A DNA stretch of 64,000 nucleotides from Erodium maritimum. Its lineage: Eukaryota > Streptophyta > Magnoliopsida > Geraniales > Geraniaceae. Location: positions 41,313,825 through 41,377,824 of the forward strand of contig OY997591.1 of assembly GCA_963921825.1 (NCBI GenBank). Direction: 5' to 3'. This document shows, piece by piece, positions 1 to 10,823 of the stretch (position 1 is the stretch's first letter; each line of letters begins with the position of its first letter). A program made the translations under genes and the position numbers. The notes below the pieces were generated by a model, which was not told where the DNA came from, searched no databases, and saw only the letters and a program-made list of their open reading frames with translations.

Positions 1-744
1 GAATCGACCCTATCGATTCTAACCTTTCCGTCGTCTATGTCACTATCCTTTTATCTCTGATATCCTGATTGAGATAAGGCATAGAGTGGTCATCCTTATT
101 ATTCTCAATCACTATTCCTTGATATGTGAGGTGACTGAATATATGATACCCAATATCATGTGCATGGCCATGCAATTCTTTCAGTCACTCTCGATCAAGC
201 GGTCGAGAACCGATATCTTTCCCATACCTCAGTATGAGGGATAAATCCCTTAGTCGTCTTTGTGTCACTCATGCAGCCCGTCCCCAAGCCAATCTTGGTC
301 GTTATGGAAGCCATGTTACAGACAAACTTAGGCTCATGTCAAACTCAATTTTTGACTGCATAGCGATCAGAAAGACTCCTTGATCTAAGGATACATGATA
401 AGCTACAACACTGAATATGTTCATGACTTAATCTATGACACATATTCAGGGCCGGTAGTCCAATATCATGTCCAACATGATCCCATTCCAATAAATAACA
501 AAACGTAAGCCATAAAGAGCCATCTTTCATACTAGTTGCTTCTAGTGAAGCTTTATTGACTAGGGAACCATCGAGTGTGATCTATCTCGATCTATGGTAC
601 TATTCGCATGATGGGCATAGATCAGAACACACATCGATATATTACTCCAACATATAAGTAATAGAAAACCGTTTTAATTTTATTGCTAACAATGATATTT
701 ACATTTGGACATTTACGATTGGACTACGAGCACTAAGACTAACA
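1..744 (-). mobile_element. Partial copia LTR, right end
   Basis: This matches the last 750 or so bases of the copia LTR at 36448-38132 (same order of motifs, from the GAATCGACCC block to the terminal CACTAAGACTAACA). The LTR ends at 744 and is followed by non-element sequence, not by a polypurine tract, so this is the outer edge of an element or of a solo LTR that continues left of the window. Orientation is minus, as judged from the primer-binding site of the full copy at 36448-44915. Confidence 0.85.
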
Positions 745-909
745 TTGAGAATATAAGTGATGAGGTTTGAGAAGATGAGAGATGTGGTTTGCAAATTTAA
801 TGGATGATGTGTTTTGTGGATGTGTGAGATATGGATTTCAAATATGAGTGATGTGGTTTGCAAATAAGATCAAATGGTTTGAGAATATGAGGGATGTGGA
901 TTGCGTATA
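745..909. repeat. Degenerate short repeat between two inverted LTRs
   Basis: A spacer built from imperfect copies of a purine-rich phrase around GATGTGGTTTGCAAAT (near 780, 848 and 891, spacing roughly 45-70 bp). The last five bases, GTATA (905-909), are the left target duplication of the solo LTR that follows. No coding capacity is seen. Confidence 0.5.
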
Positions 910-2597
910 TGTTCGTCTTAGTGCCCGTAGTTCAATCCTAAATGTCCAAATGTATATATCATCGTTAGCAATAAAATTAAAGCGGCTTTATATTACTTAT
1001 GTGTTGGAGTAATATATTGATGTGTGCTCTAATCTATGCCCACCATGCGAATAGAACCATAGATCGAGATAGATCACACTCGATAGGGTCCCTAGTCAAC
1101 AAAGCTTCACTAGAAGCGACTAGTATGAAAGATGGCACTTTATGGCTTACGTTCTGTTAGTCATTGGAATGGGACTCCGGAGTCTGATCATAGATATCAT
1201 GTGAGACATGATATTGGATGACCCGACATGAATATGTGCCATAGATCAAGTCATGAACATATTCATTGTCGTAGCTTGTCATGTATCCTTAGACCAAGGA
1301 GTCTTTGTGAACGCTGTGTAGTCAACAACTGAGTTTGACCTGAGCCTAACGTTGTCCGTAACAAGGCTTCCATAACGGCCAGGATTGGCTTGGGGAAGGG
1401 CTACATGAGTGGCACGAAAGACGGCTAAGGGATTTATCCCTCATACTAAGGTATGAGAAAGATATCGGTTCTCGGCCGCTTGATCGAGAGTGACTGAAAG
1501 AATAGCATGGCCAGCACATGATACTGGGTATCATATATTCAGTCATCTCACATATCAAGGAACAGTGATTGAGAATAATAAGGATGACGGCTCTATGCCT
1601 TATCTCAATCAGGATATCGGAGATAAAAGGATAATGACAGGGACGACGGAAAGGTTAGAATCGACAGGGTCGATTTGTTATGTAGTGTCAGGCAATACTA
1701 AATTCTCTTTAGTTGCCACTTAAATAGGATCAAGTAAAATGGGATTTTACGTTGATCTATTGACATGCATAAACCTAAGGGTCACACCGGAGGATGAAAC
1801 TCATTGACACATTTATGGAGAATGGCCAAGAGGGAGTTGTCTCGGGACATGACCAAAACTGGGTTTTGGGTCATGTGCCCGTAAGTGAATAGGACTTTAC
1901 GGATCGAGACAAGGCTTGGAGTCTTGTGATTGATCGCGTCGGATAATGTTGGACATTTCCGGTATGGAAGGCTTGGAGGCGATGAGCGAATCACGAGACC
2001 TCGTTGGAAATGGCCATGGGCCATGTTCCAAGAGGCCCATGAAAGGCCCATGTAACCAAGGCCCATGGAAATAATTAATCAAGTCTTGATTAACTAGTAC
2101 TAAGTAAGCAAGACAAGGATTAAGCTGTTGGTGATTCACCACCTAACCCAATCTTGTCTTGCCATACTTTGTCCTATTTACACCTTACTTGTCACCATGC
2201 TTGTCCCATGCCTTTAGTTGGACAAGTATGAGTTTTGTTATGTTTAAGTCATCTTTTTTCAACATAACAAACACAAGACAAAAATAGGAAACACAACTTC
2301 TCTCCCCCTTCCCTTGCAATTTCGGGTTTGGCAAGCTCCCACCTCCATGTTTGTGTTCTTGAGTCCTCAAAGAGAAGAACTACGTGGCTTTGATTCCCAT
2401 GTGGATACGTAGGCGTCTTGGAGACTCAAGTCAATCATTCGTTACCCGGTGTTCTTGTTTTGGTAAGAACTAGTGCTGAATTTTTCTCTTGTGAATCCAT
2501 TCTTTGTTAGTTGTTTCATGGTTTTAATCGTCTCTTGGTTTTCCTTGATTTTCCGCTGCGAGTTGGTTCATCTCCAACCCTACCTCGAGACCCAACA
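910..2597 (+). mobile_element. Solo copia LTR with 5-bp target duplication
   Basis: A complete LTR of about 1.69 kb, in the orientation opposite to the LTR at 1-744. It begins TGTTCGTCTTAGTGCC and ends GAGACCCAACA, the two ends of the sense LTR of the copia at 36448-44915. The five bases before it (905-909) and after it (2598-2602) are both GTATA. No internal domain is present, so it is a solo LTR left by recombination between the two LTRs of one insertion. Short open frames inside it, on either strand, recur in every LTR copy and are not genes. Confidence 0.93.
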
Positions 2598-2602
2598 GTA
2601 TA

Positions 2603-3641
2603 TTGTGTATATTTTAATTTTTTCTTGTAGATGTCTTTTATTTCTTCAAAACATATTCAATACGCTACTTGATAGATAGATCTTGGAAAAATAGAAATAT
2701 TGGCACAAGAAAAATGCAAATCGGAGTTGAAAGAAAGCGGTAATAATTAAATTAGTAACTTGATCAAAAAAATGAACTATTTTTTTAGTGCGACAAGTGG
2801 TGCTTTGTAGGTGAGTTCACAAGTTCACATTTTCAAAGGGGTTCACACGTGATTATCCCCTATGTATAGGGGGACTTTCGGGTATAAATTGATCTTGTGG
2901 TGCAGAATACAAACTAATTTGGGCAATTGATTGAGGGGATTGGATGGTCGCTGAAATTCAAGGTATGCATAAATGATGTTGTCATGATTGATTTTTGTTT
3001 TTATCTTGATCTTCTATTTCCACGATCTAAGGGTCAAGATTGGCTTGTAATTTTTACGAAAGATACAGATTTGTACCTGATTGTCATCCTATACATGTGA
3101 TCGGTTTCAACTACAACCCCCTTGCTATAGTGTGACCGAACGACCCCTCTCTAATCGTGCGATCTGTTGATACAGATGACTTAGATTAAATGTTGAGACT
3201 CGGTGGTAGGATCGTAAATACCGCGTGTGTCGTTGATTAGTTTTGAAGCTTGGGCATTGTGAGGGTAAATATGGTATTTCTTTAGACATATAACCCGATC
3301 AGACTCGACATCTTGTTTCTCAGTCTTATTCTCTTCTAAGCTTTTTCAAACCATGTAAAAATGCTGAAGTTTTTCTAAGATCGCAAGAGGCTGTGTTATC
3401 GGATTGATTCTTTGTTTTCGATTCTAAGGTATTTGCTGAATGACCACTAACAGTAGGGCTTCTGATTTATCAAATGTTTGGATTTGAGGGTTTTGTCATG
3501 CATAGATGATCTGTAGTTAGTCGTAATTACACATGCATATTAGGCGATTTGGATTATGTTTGTGTGATAACTCGTTGTTATTTGCACGTGCTGAGTGTTT
3601 ATACGACTGTTTTGCTCTTGTGGCTATGTTTATGTAGTAGG
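2603..3641. other. Unassigned sequence, possible promoter and 5' leader intron
   Basis: No transposon or coding match is seen. A TATAAAT box lies at 2883-2889. About 75 bp downstream is a candidate splice donor (AG|GTATGC at 2962/2963), and a candidate acceptor (TAG near 3637-3640) lies directly before an ATG at 3642. This layout resembles a plant gene with an intron in its 5' untranslated leader. It is only pattern-based. Confidence 0.3.
2883..2889 (+). promoter_or_regulatory. Candidate TATA box
   Basis: TATAAAT, preceded by a short GGGGGAC tract and followed about 75 bp later by a candidate leader-intron donor. It would serve the tentative gene at 3642. Weak, as a lone TATA match in AT-rich DNA is common. 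Confidence 0.25.
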
Positions 3642-4389
3642 ATGGAGAAGAGCACTATTTCAACCCTGGGGGGAGGTTGCAAAGTCAGATGTGAGAGGAA
3701 GGATAAGAGCCAGGTAAATATGTACCAGTATGTACTTTCAGAGTATCCAAGATAGCTAATGCTTGTATCTAGTGTATATTTATCATGGGATCTTGATGTA
3801 TATACGTTACACTCTGTCCAGAATGTCCATGGTTTATATGTTGTGGAGGAGCTCTTATTTCTGGTACACGGATTTTTCAAAATCTGGTCACTATGATTTT
3901 AAATCATGATTAGAGAGTGCTTGAATTTTGGTATCAGTGAGTTTAAACCTGGCGAACAGTGGTTTTGAATCCTGGCCAGTTTTAGACAACATTTATAGTA
4001 TCCAGTATATGTGATTCTTGTAACCGGTGTAAAAGGAATTGAGAGATATAGTAGATATTGTAACCAAAGATTGTGAACTAGACATGTGGTTGCATTACAT
4101 GCAACCACATAATGTTGGTATTATACGTGGAAAACTTTCGATAATGAAAATTGCCTCTAACAACCAGCTTGAAGATGATCATTTTATTCGTATGCAGCTT
4201 GAGTTAGAAGTAGAAGAGAGGAAGGGAAAACAACTCTTGAAGATTAAGGTTCAAACAATCCAGTGTCATATGTTTATGCTTGAAGCAAGTGTATTCAAGA
4301 CCAAGGCTGAGATTGATGCACTCAACACCACGAGTAGGACAGTAGCGGGAATAGTTGCTAAGGAACGCATATGGGAGACTGTTAATTAA
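3642..4389 (+). CDS. Possible small two-exon gene of unknown function (or fragment)
   Basis: Exon one would run 3642-3713: 24 codons beginning MEKSTISTLGGG and ending at CAG|GTAAAT, a good donor. A second open segment, 4036-4389, starts after an AAAAG acceptor in the same phase and encodes about 118 residues, beginning ELRDIVDIVTKD, with a charged stretch of likely helix (LELEVEERKGKQ) in its middle. It ends at TAA. I do not recognise the family. In favour: the TATA box at 2883, the leader intron and the in-phase junction. Against: no homology I can name, and AT-rich surroundings full of degenerate repeats. It could equally be chance open frames or a relic. Confidence 0.27.
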
Positions 4390-4857
4390 TATCAAGTGTT
4401 TCCGGGCAATGTGAAAGTGCAGCCGTTTGACTAGATCTAATATTTGCATTGTATTTCCATGTCGGCTTATCATGTTTTTTTTGGTGTTTCAAACAACCAT
4501 GTTCTCTAATAAAGTTATGGATCTTTAGTTACATGGCTAAGTTACTATTAAACATGCTAAGTTTTGAATTCTGGTTACAGGTATTTGAAGTCATGTATAT
4601 AAGGATTTTAAATCTTGGTCATAGTGATTATGAACTATGGTCGTAGTGATTTTCAATTGAAAATAACACCTGATATCTGATTTTAAATTTGGAGTTCATT
4701 ATTGAAATCTAAAAGTACAAAAACTTAATGCGAAAATGTTAATGATAAATTAAAAACAATGGCTGAGACATTTATTCTAATGTCTAGCCGGAAGTGGAAA
4801 CAACGCATGTTTGGAAGTGAAAATACTAGCATTTGAAATTCTGGTCAGTATGATCTT
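4390..4857. other. AT-rich sequence without recognised gene
   Basis: Nothing codes convincingly. Scattered phrases of the type 'attttaaat-c-tggtca-agtgat' echo the tandem repeat at 4858-5155, so this is probably a decayed extension of it. Confidence 0.4.
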
Positions 4858-5155
4858 AAATCCTGGACACGATGCTTTTAATCATGTTTCATATTATTTT
4901 TGAATTATGGACTTTGAGATTTTGAATTGTAGACGGAAACATTTGAAATCCTAGACAGATAGAGTTTTAACAATGGTTCATATGAATTTTGAATCATGGA
5001 CTTTCAGATTTTGAATCAGGGAGAGAAGCATTTTAAATCCCGGACACATAGAATGTAAATCCTGGTGCATATGAGTTTCGAATCATGGACCTCGATATTT
5101 TGAATTATAGACAATAGCATTTCAAATCCCAGACACATAGGCTTTTAATCCCGGT
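4858..5155. repeat. 88-89 bp tandem repeat, about 3.4 copies
   Basis: Units start with AAATCCTGGACAC-like words at 4858, 4946, 5035 and 5124 (spacings 88, 89, 89). Each unit carries, in order, a 'tcctg-gcatatga' phrase, GAATCATGGAC and GATTTTGAAT. The fourth copy is partial. Related single phrases lie at 3890-4020 and 4590-4690, which suggests a larger, older array. Confidence 0.75.
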
Positions 5156-5589
5156 GAAAACAAACTAATCTAATGACCGAGTTTTGTTTGTGCTTGGTGT
5201 ATTTTATAATTTTAATCTCTGATTCGTAATTCCCATTAGTTTCAAATTGAGAAGACAGAGGAAATAAATCCTAGACGCACAGGGTTTGAATCTTGGTCAA
5301 GTAAAACAATGTAGTAGGATTAACACGAACAATCTATTTCTTATTCATGTCCAACTTTATCAAGACATATAAAAGAGAAAGAAAATTCTTGATGTTAAAG
5401 TTCATCAACAATTTATTTTGTTAACTATTGTTAGAATTATAACTGTCTGTAACCAGAATCTACATTGGCGATTGTTTTATTTCTTCTTCAGTGGAAGGTC
5501 CTGCTATCATGGTCCTGTAATGTGAAGCATGTCCTGCACATTTGTTTGTGTTTTTCCCTTATGTTATTGCTACATCTCTATCACTCTCC
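5156..5589. other. AT-rich sequence, nothing recognised
   Basis: No convincing open frame or repeat. It separates the tandem repeat from the 3' end of the FAR1-like relic. Confidence 0.4.
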
Positions 5590-7790
5590 ATCCTACCTTT
5601 GGAACGTGTCAACATCCCTTGGTATTGGTCACAACCGGTGGATGGACATGAACAACATCCGCATCATGATCCCAATAACTTTTTCAATGTGACTGGTTGT
5701 ATTCAGTCGTCTCTAAGTCACAATATCATCCACTGTCTTTATCTTGTATCTGTTCAGTGTCTCTAACAGTCCATGTATATTGGACAGAGCAGCATTTTTA
5801 GTTTGTATCATTTCTTGGAACCTGGCTTGCGCAACTTTCATCACTTCATCGTCATCAATACAAGGATCGTTTGGGATATCACCACTGGCAGCCATTATGG
5901 CATACATGTCTTCATCATTACACCAATGCTTGTTCATCTATGTATGTGGTATCTTTGTCAATGTTTTCATCTATAGCACGAAGAATATGTGTGAACATAT
6001 TTAACCAGTCGATAGGAGTCTGTTGCAGGTACACTCAAACTTTTCTAAGGACTATCGATATCACAGTATACGTGTTTCCATCTTTTCGATACTTTGTATC
6101 CAGAACATCATATACTTTTGTGTTGTCAATAGGGCCCATAGTAACCAAACTACAATGGTTGATAGTTGCGACTATGTTCTTTTGGACATCAATAAAGACT
6201 ATATGAGTAGATAGAGTCCAAGAATCTAATTCAAACACTGATGGTGTCTTCAACAATGGGTATGCTGTATAACTCATCATGAGGAGATTGAAGTATTCTT
6301 TCCTTTGGTTATCTATCTCACTATTTCAACCCCAAATAAGTTACACCAGGCTTAGGTACTTGTCTGTGTACTATTGAAATGTGTCGTTGGTTGACTTAGA
6401 ACGGGACGTGGTCTTCATGTATAGTCCTATTGGCAGCTTGCGATAGTATGCTGGTATCCAACATGGACGAAGTTCACATATTCTCTTTAGCCAGACATAG
6501 TCTTGTATACCAAACTCCTCTATCAGTGCATTCCACTTAACTTCAAAATATGGAGGATTAATTTTATCGTTGTAAATAATGGCACGCAGTTTTGGGTAGA
6601 ATTCTGTATCGCGATATAGGTTGCCTGGTAACTGCATCAGTTTAAATTGACCAAGCATACAAATTATATGGGCAAATATGCCACAAAAACATCCATGCAT
6701 ATCCATAATCAAGATATACATTATTCACAACCGTTGTATACATGTGGGAGATTACTGAACAATTTAAAATAAAACTCATTTCCTTGCCACAGACGTAATG
6801 TTATATATCCAGAATCTAAATGTACTAAATCTACAGTCATAAATTATGGTTTCTGTTTGCGAGAATACCTTCAGTTTCACTTTTTTCAATATGTGCCACA
6901 TGCATAATTTGTGGATGTTAGTCGTAAAGACTTTAGGTATTGCAACCTTTATTGCAGGATCTTAGTCAGTGACAAAATACACAAGTTGTTTCCCCTTCAT
7001 TACTTTTATGAACGCTTTGAACATCCACGTAATGACTCGGTGTCCTCATGTGTGACAATCCCTAGGCCAAATATGACCGACATCTTATAGTTGCCTACTC
7101 TAATGAATGGATAGAAAGGCATTGAATACCTGTGTGTATAGTTAAATTATGTTTGTTAATATAGTTTATATATTCATATAATGAAATGATTATGTCAACT
7201 TACTGGTTTGTCCTGTATGTTGCATCAAATGTCACATTATCCTTGTATAGCTCATAATTCTTAACAGATATTTCCTCACACCAGAATAATTTTGTGAGCC
7301 TCCCCTGCGAATCTTCATCATACTCATAGTGGAAACCGTGGTTTGTGACCTTTTCATCCCTAAACTGGTCAAGGATGACCTGGACATCGTTGTTTTTTAT
7401 GTACGCCTTCAGGTCATGTTCAAAGTTCAGAAAGTCCTGCTTGGTTGCTCCTACATTTTTGGCTCCTCCACATCGTTGACTCATTAACGAATGGACATTT
7501 GTAGGTCATATATTCTCCCTGCCACAATGGTTCAACCATTCAACGTGATTATCTCGCATGTGTCTGTTGTCATGCAAACGATGAGAATGTTTTTTCCCAA
7601 CCAATTCATGGCTTTGTTGTGAAGTAAACTTGGTATGTACACTTGTTCTTTGGAAGTATACTTGAATTTGAATATTGCTTTACAGTTGGACCTTGTAAAC
7701 ATACGATTACTCTTTATTGTAGTTTTGGGAACATGGGGATGTTTCGCGCATAGACCACGCCTTGTTTCAAGCATATCATATACTTGGCCA
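5590..7790 (-). pseudogene. FAR1-related (FRS-type, MULE-derived) transcription factor, pseudogene
   Basis: FRS proteins are nuclear factors derived from Mutator transposases. Read on the minus strand, the parts are in family order: a decayed FAR1 DNA-binding region (7774-7480, with TRSNCKAIFKFKY), then VGATKQDFLNFEHDLKAYI (7484-7200) running into LFWCEEISVKNYELY and FDATYRTN of the transposase-like domain, then PFYPFIRVGNYKM, LCMWHILKKVKLK, the WIPAYYRK and TTSRSKSTND region (6721-6371), the FELDSWTLSTHIVF region (6280-6035) and a C-terminal tail. A 74-bp intron (7203-7130, GTAAGT to CACACAG) joins Asn-Gln-Tyr in frame. It is broken: a frame change just after VTHEDTES, TAA where TD(Q)DPA is expected, a stop near SKSTND, and at least one frame change in the N-terminal region. 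It could also be a MULE transposase relic, but the intron and tail favour FRS. Confidence 0.85.
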
Positions 7791-7798
7791 GGATGAGT

Positions 7799-8900
7799 CT
7801 ATCCTTTGTTTCCGATGGACTTAATTTGCACCTCACAAACACCTTGTAAAGATATTTCCTTCATAATAGCATCAGCCTTGAGATTAAGATGTACCACAGC
7901 AAGGTGGCAATTTCTCATGAAAAGAGCTTGGGCGGTGACAATGGAGCCTTTGTTTTGGAAGTCTTGAATTTTTTTTGAGTTCCCATGAGAGTATGTACTT
8001 TTCTGATTATGCAGGTTGTTGGTGAAGGAGTTAGGCTCGGTTCTGTACCAAGCCTCAGTTACAAATAATTTGTGATGATGAACACAAGCTCTATTGAATC
8101 TCTAAATACGTAAATTCAAAAAAATATTTCATCAGAATAAACAAAGCCATACTTCCTTCCTTTGGCATTAGTTCTTTGAGCAACCAAGGCTTTGCAGTAA
8201 CCAGGAAGACCACCAAATAAGTTCTACAACCAGCTAGCCTTAGCATTTAAAGGAAGATTAAGAACAGAGATTGCAAATTTTCGGATTTGGTTCTTTGTAA
8301 GAGGCTACACATTTACACTGTCCTTTAGGAAATTGTCCGGGGCACCAATCCTTTGCCTCTTGGAATTATTCCTGAAATTTTCAAAACCAGGAGGAGGGAA
8401 GCTTGATGAAGAAGAGCTCTGACCCTGAGACCTTTGTTGAGCAGCTACAACTTTTGGTAACTCTTTATTTTGCCTAAGAGGAAGAGTAGAGCCCAATGAC
8501 ACCCAGTTAAGTCTTCTTCTGCTAGGGAGCAAACTTGGGAGATGTTTTCTACAAACTGATCTGAGTTTTCTGTAATTCCCAAACTTATCCTTAACGAAAT
8601 GATCCCCACGGATGTCAAGATCTTCATAAGCTTCCAGTAGATAGTTCCTGATTTCCGTATTTGATTGTGAGTATCCAATACTTCCATTTTCTCCTTCCAA
8701 ACCAAACTCGGTAGCAACTTGTTCTTCACGAATGTGAGAAGAGCCACCCACTGTAGCCCGAGACTGAGTAAAGGGTGGATTGGGATGTATTTTATCACCA
8801 CCACAACCAGCTTCAAGTGTACATGCCATGTGAGAAGGAACTAGAAAAGAAATGAGGATGAATTGAGAAGCAAGGTTGAAGAAGAACTGTACCTGGTCTG
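7799..8900 (-). pseudogene. LINE ORF1 relic (RRM type), 5' half
   Basis: On the minus strand the open segment 8890-8305 ends with a Ser-rich stretch and PPPGFENFRNN, the same PPPGFE signature found near the N-terminus of the two LINE ORF1 proteins at 11406 and 21512. Directly downstream, in shifted frames, come an RRM (RKFAISVLNLPLNAKASWL, then RTNAKGRKYGFVYSDE) and HHHKLFVTEAWYRTE. The block ending IMKEISLQGVCEVQIKSIG is equivalent to IMEYFKAEREVEIVIKSLG of the LINE at 11033. Stops and frameshifts separate these pieces. The relic stops at 7799, where FAR1-like sequence begins. The first codons of the longest open frame (to 8919) belong to the TRIM, so MACTLEAGCGG (about 8828) is a more likely original start. 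Confidence 0.75.
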
Positions 8901-9488
8901 TATTAGAAGACCAAATCAATTAAAAGCTCAAGCTGATATTTGAAGGCCTAATTATAGTAATATTCTAACACGCGCCCTCACGGACAAGCCTGTTTACGGG
9001 TTTAGAGGTGAATTATATAGAAGAGTAGATAAGCCCATCGAGAAGAGATATAAGGGCTGGCCCATTTAAGGAAAATTTGATAAAGGAGAAGAAATTAATT
9101 ATTTTTGTTGAGAATGGGGTTTGAACCCGGTCCGTGAGGAATCAAGCTCTGATACCATTTAGAGGACCAACTCAATTAAAAGCTCAAGTTGATAGTTGAA
9201 GGTCCAATTATAGTTATATTATAATACGCGCCCTTACGGACAAACCCGTTTATGGGTTTGGATGTGAATTATTTAGAATGGGAGATAAGCCCATTGAGAA
9301 GAGAGATATAATGGCTGACCCATTAGGAAATTTTTTGATCAATTGAGAGAAAATAGAAATTTTTGTAGAGAGTGGGGGTTTTGAACCCAGGTCCGTGAGG
9401 TGCCAAACTCTGATATCATATTAGAAGACCAAATCAACTAAAAGCTCAAGCTGATAGTTGAAAGCTCTATTATAATTTTATTCTAATA
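8901..9488 (-). mobile_element. TRIM (tiny LTR element) with three LTRs, TSD GTCTG
   Basis: Three direct copies of a roughly 70-bp LTR (8901-8970, 9158-9226, 9420-9488), with TTAGA- and TCTAA(C/T)A-type ends. They are separated by two non-coding internal parts of about 185-195 bp. Left of LTRs two and three lie GCTCTGATACCA (9146-9157) and a near copy (9407-9418), the complement of the initiator-Met tRNA primer-binding site, so the element reads on the minus strand. GTCTG stands on both sides (8896-8900, 9489-9493). It has no coding capacity. The extra LTR-internal unit is the usual product of recombination between LTRs of neighbouring or sister copies. Confidence 0.88.
9146..9157 (-). promoter_or_regulatory. 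Primer-binding site of the TRIM (tRNA-iMet)
   Basis: Minus-strand TGGTATCAGAGC, beside the middle LTR. A diverged second site lies at 9407-9418 beside the right LTR. Confidence 0.8.
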
Positions 9489-9591
9489 GTCTGAATTTAC
9501 TATAGCTTAGTAGAGAGCATTTTAAGATTGAAGTTTATCTCAACTAGTTCAGTTCTTAGATACAAATTCATTTAATGTATCATTACAATTA

Positions 9592-9990
9592 GGGAAAACC
9601 CCGAATCCTAACTATGTTGGAAATGTGTATTTCACGTCCTATATGAGGGTCACATTTTGTTACATGTCCTATACCAAAAGGTGGTTCTTTTTTACAAAAC
9701 ATGAAAAATGACACCAAAAAAGGGGTATAACGTTCGCATTCGATGGTTTTTCCTCTTAATTTTTGTATAATTTGCGTTTATCAGTGCACTACAAGAGGTA
9801 GGTGGTGTAAATTTACCAAAAAAAAACACTTTTTTTGGTGTCATTTTTCATGTTTTGTCAAAAAAAAACACCTTTTGTATATGACATGTGACAAAAGGTG
9901 ACCTTTGGTATAGGACATGTAACAAAAGGTGACCCTCAGTTAGAACGTGAAAAACACATTTCCAACACAGTTAGGATCCGGCGTTATCCC
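9592..9990. mobile_element. Mutator-type MITE with 9-bp target duplication
   Basis: A 399-bp element with long terminal inverted repeats: the left end GGGAAAACCCCGAATCCTAA pairs with the inverted right end GGGATAACGCCGGATCCTAA, and similarity continues for roughly 130 bp (including TTGTTACATGTCCTATACCAA). It is flanked by TTACAATTA at 9583-9591 and 9991-9999. A 9-bp duplication plus long inverted repeats points to the Mutator superfamily. The loop is AT-rich and non-coding. Confidence 0.92.
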
Positions 9991-9999
9991 TTACAATTA

Positions 10000-10711
10000 T
10001 TGAAAGACCCAAAATACATGAAATTCAGCTTTGGCAACTTTCGCGAACTTTTTATAGATCAACAGTAATTATTACTTTATTTATTTCAGCAAAAAATGAT
10101 ATATAAATATCTAATTCTCATGCATGAGTTAAGAGTTGAGACAGTATGTATTGGTAAAACAAATAAATAACCAAAAAACATAAACCCAGTACAGTAGGAT
10201 CACTCAATTGAAGACAATTGAGAGTGTAAACAGAAGCATGACTCTATAGGTTATTAAGATACAGAAGGCGTGACAATGTGAACAAAATATTGCTGATGTT
10301 GTCGTGCTGCTGAACGGATATCCAGAAGAGGTGTGGACAAGTCAAACTTCCTAAGATGCTTAAATATAATAACGCTAATTTTTTTTTTTGCGACGTATGA
10401 CTATTAAAATATAAAAGTTTAGTGGTAAAACTAGTCAACTCCGACCGTGAAAGGTTTGTTAGGAAAATACAATTGAAAAAGATCTAATTCTATGATATGA
10501 ATCTAGCAGTTTTTGTTAGGATGAGATGAAAGTGACTCTCCAATCCTATCAGTATCAAGACAACATCATTTTTTTCCGTTTAAAATCCTACGTTTCATGA
10601 AGAACAAGAAGAAATGGCGTAGGAGATAAGTAGCTCTCAAGCTCGACATGAGTCAGGCCTAAGACAAAATAAAGTGAGGTTTTTTACGTAGGATTTAATA
10701 GGGACATTAAA
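10000..10711. other. AT-rich sequence, nothing recognised
   Basis: No coding or repeat structure that I can support. It carries a small palindrome (CTCAATTGAAGACAATTGAG near 10203). The last bases are the left target duplication of the Pack-MULE (10712-10720). Confidence 0.4.
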
Positions 10712-10720
10712 AAAAAGATA

Positions 10721-10823
10721 GGGATAATTGCTTTTTGTACTCCTTTTCTATTGTTAACGTATCTTTAGCACCCTCACGTTTAGTAACGTTCAAAAACAGT
10801 CCCTCCGTTTAGGTAACCGTCAT
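10721..10823 (+). repeat. Left terminal inverted repeat of the Pack-MULE
   Basis: Pairs with 21113-21214. Between it and the LINE (10824-11017) is AT-rich DNA without recognised content. Confidence 0.88.

Noticed and set aside
10604-10616. AACAAGAAGAAAT also matches the DNA after the LINE A tail and could be taken as its left target duplication
   Set aside because: It lies outside the Pack-MULE that encloses the LINE; the copy at 11018-11032 is longer and at the right place, so this match is taken as chance.
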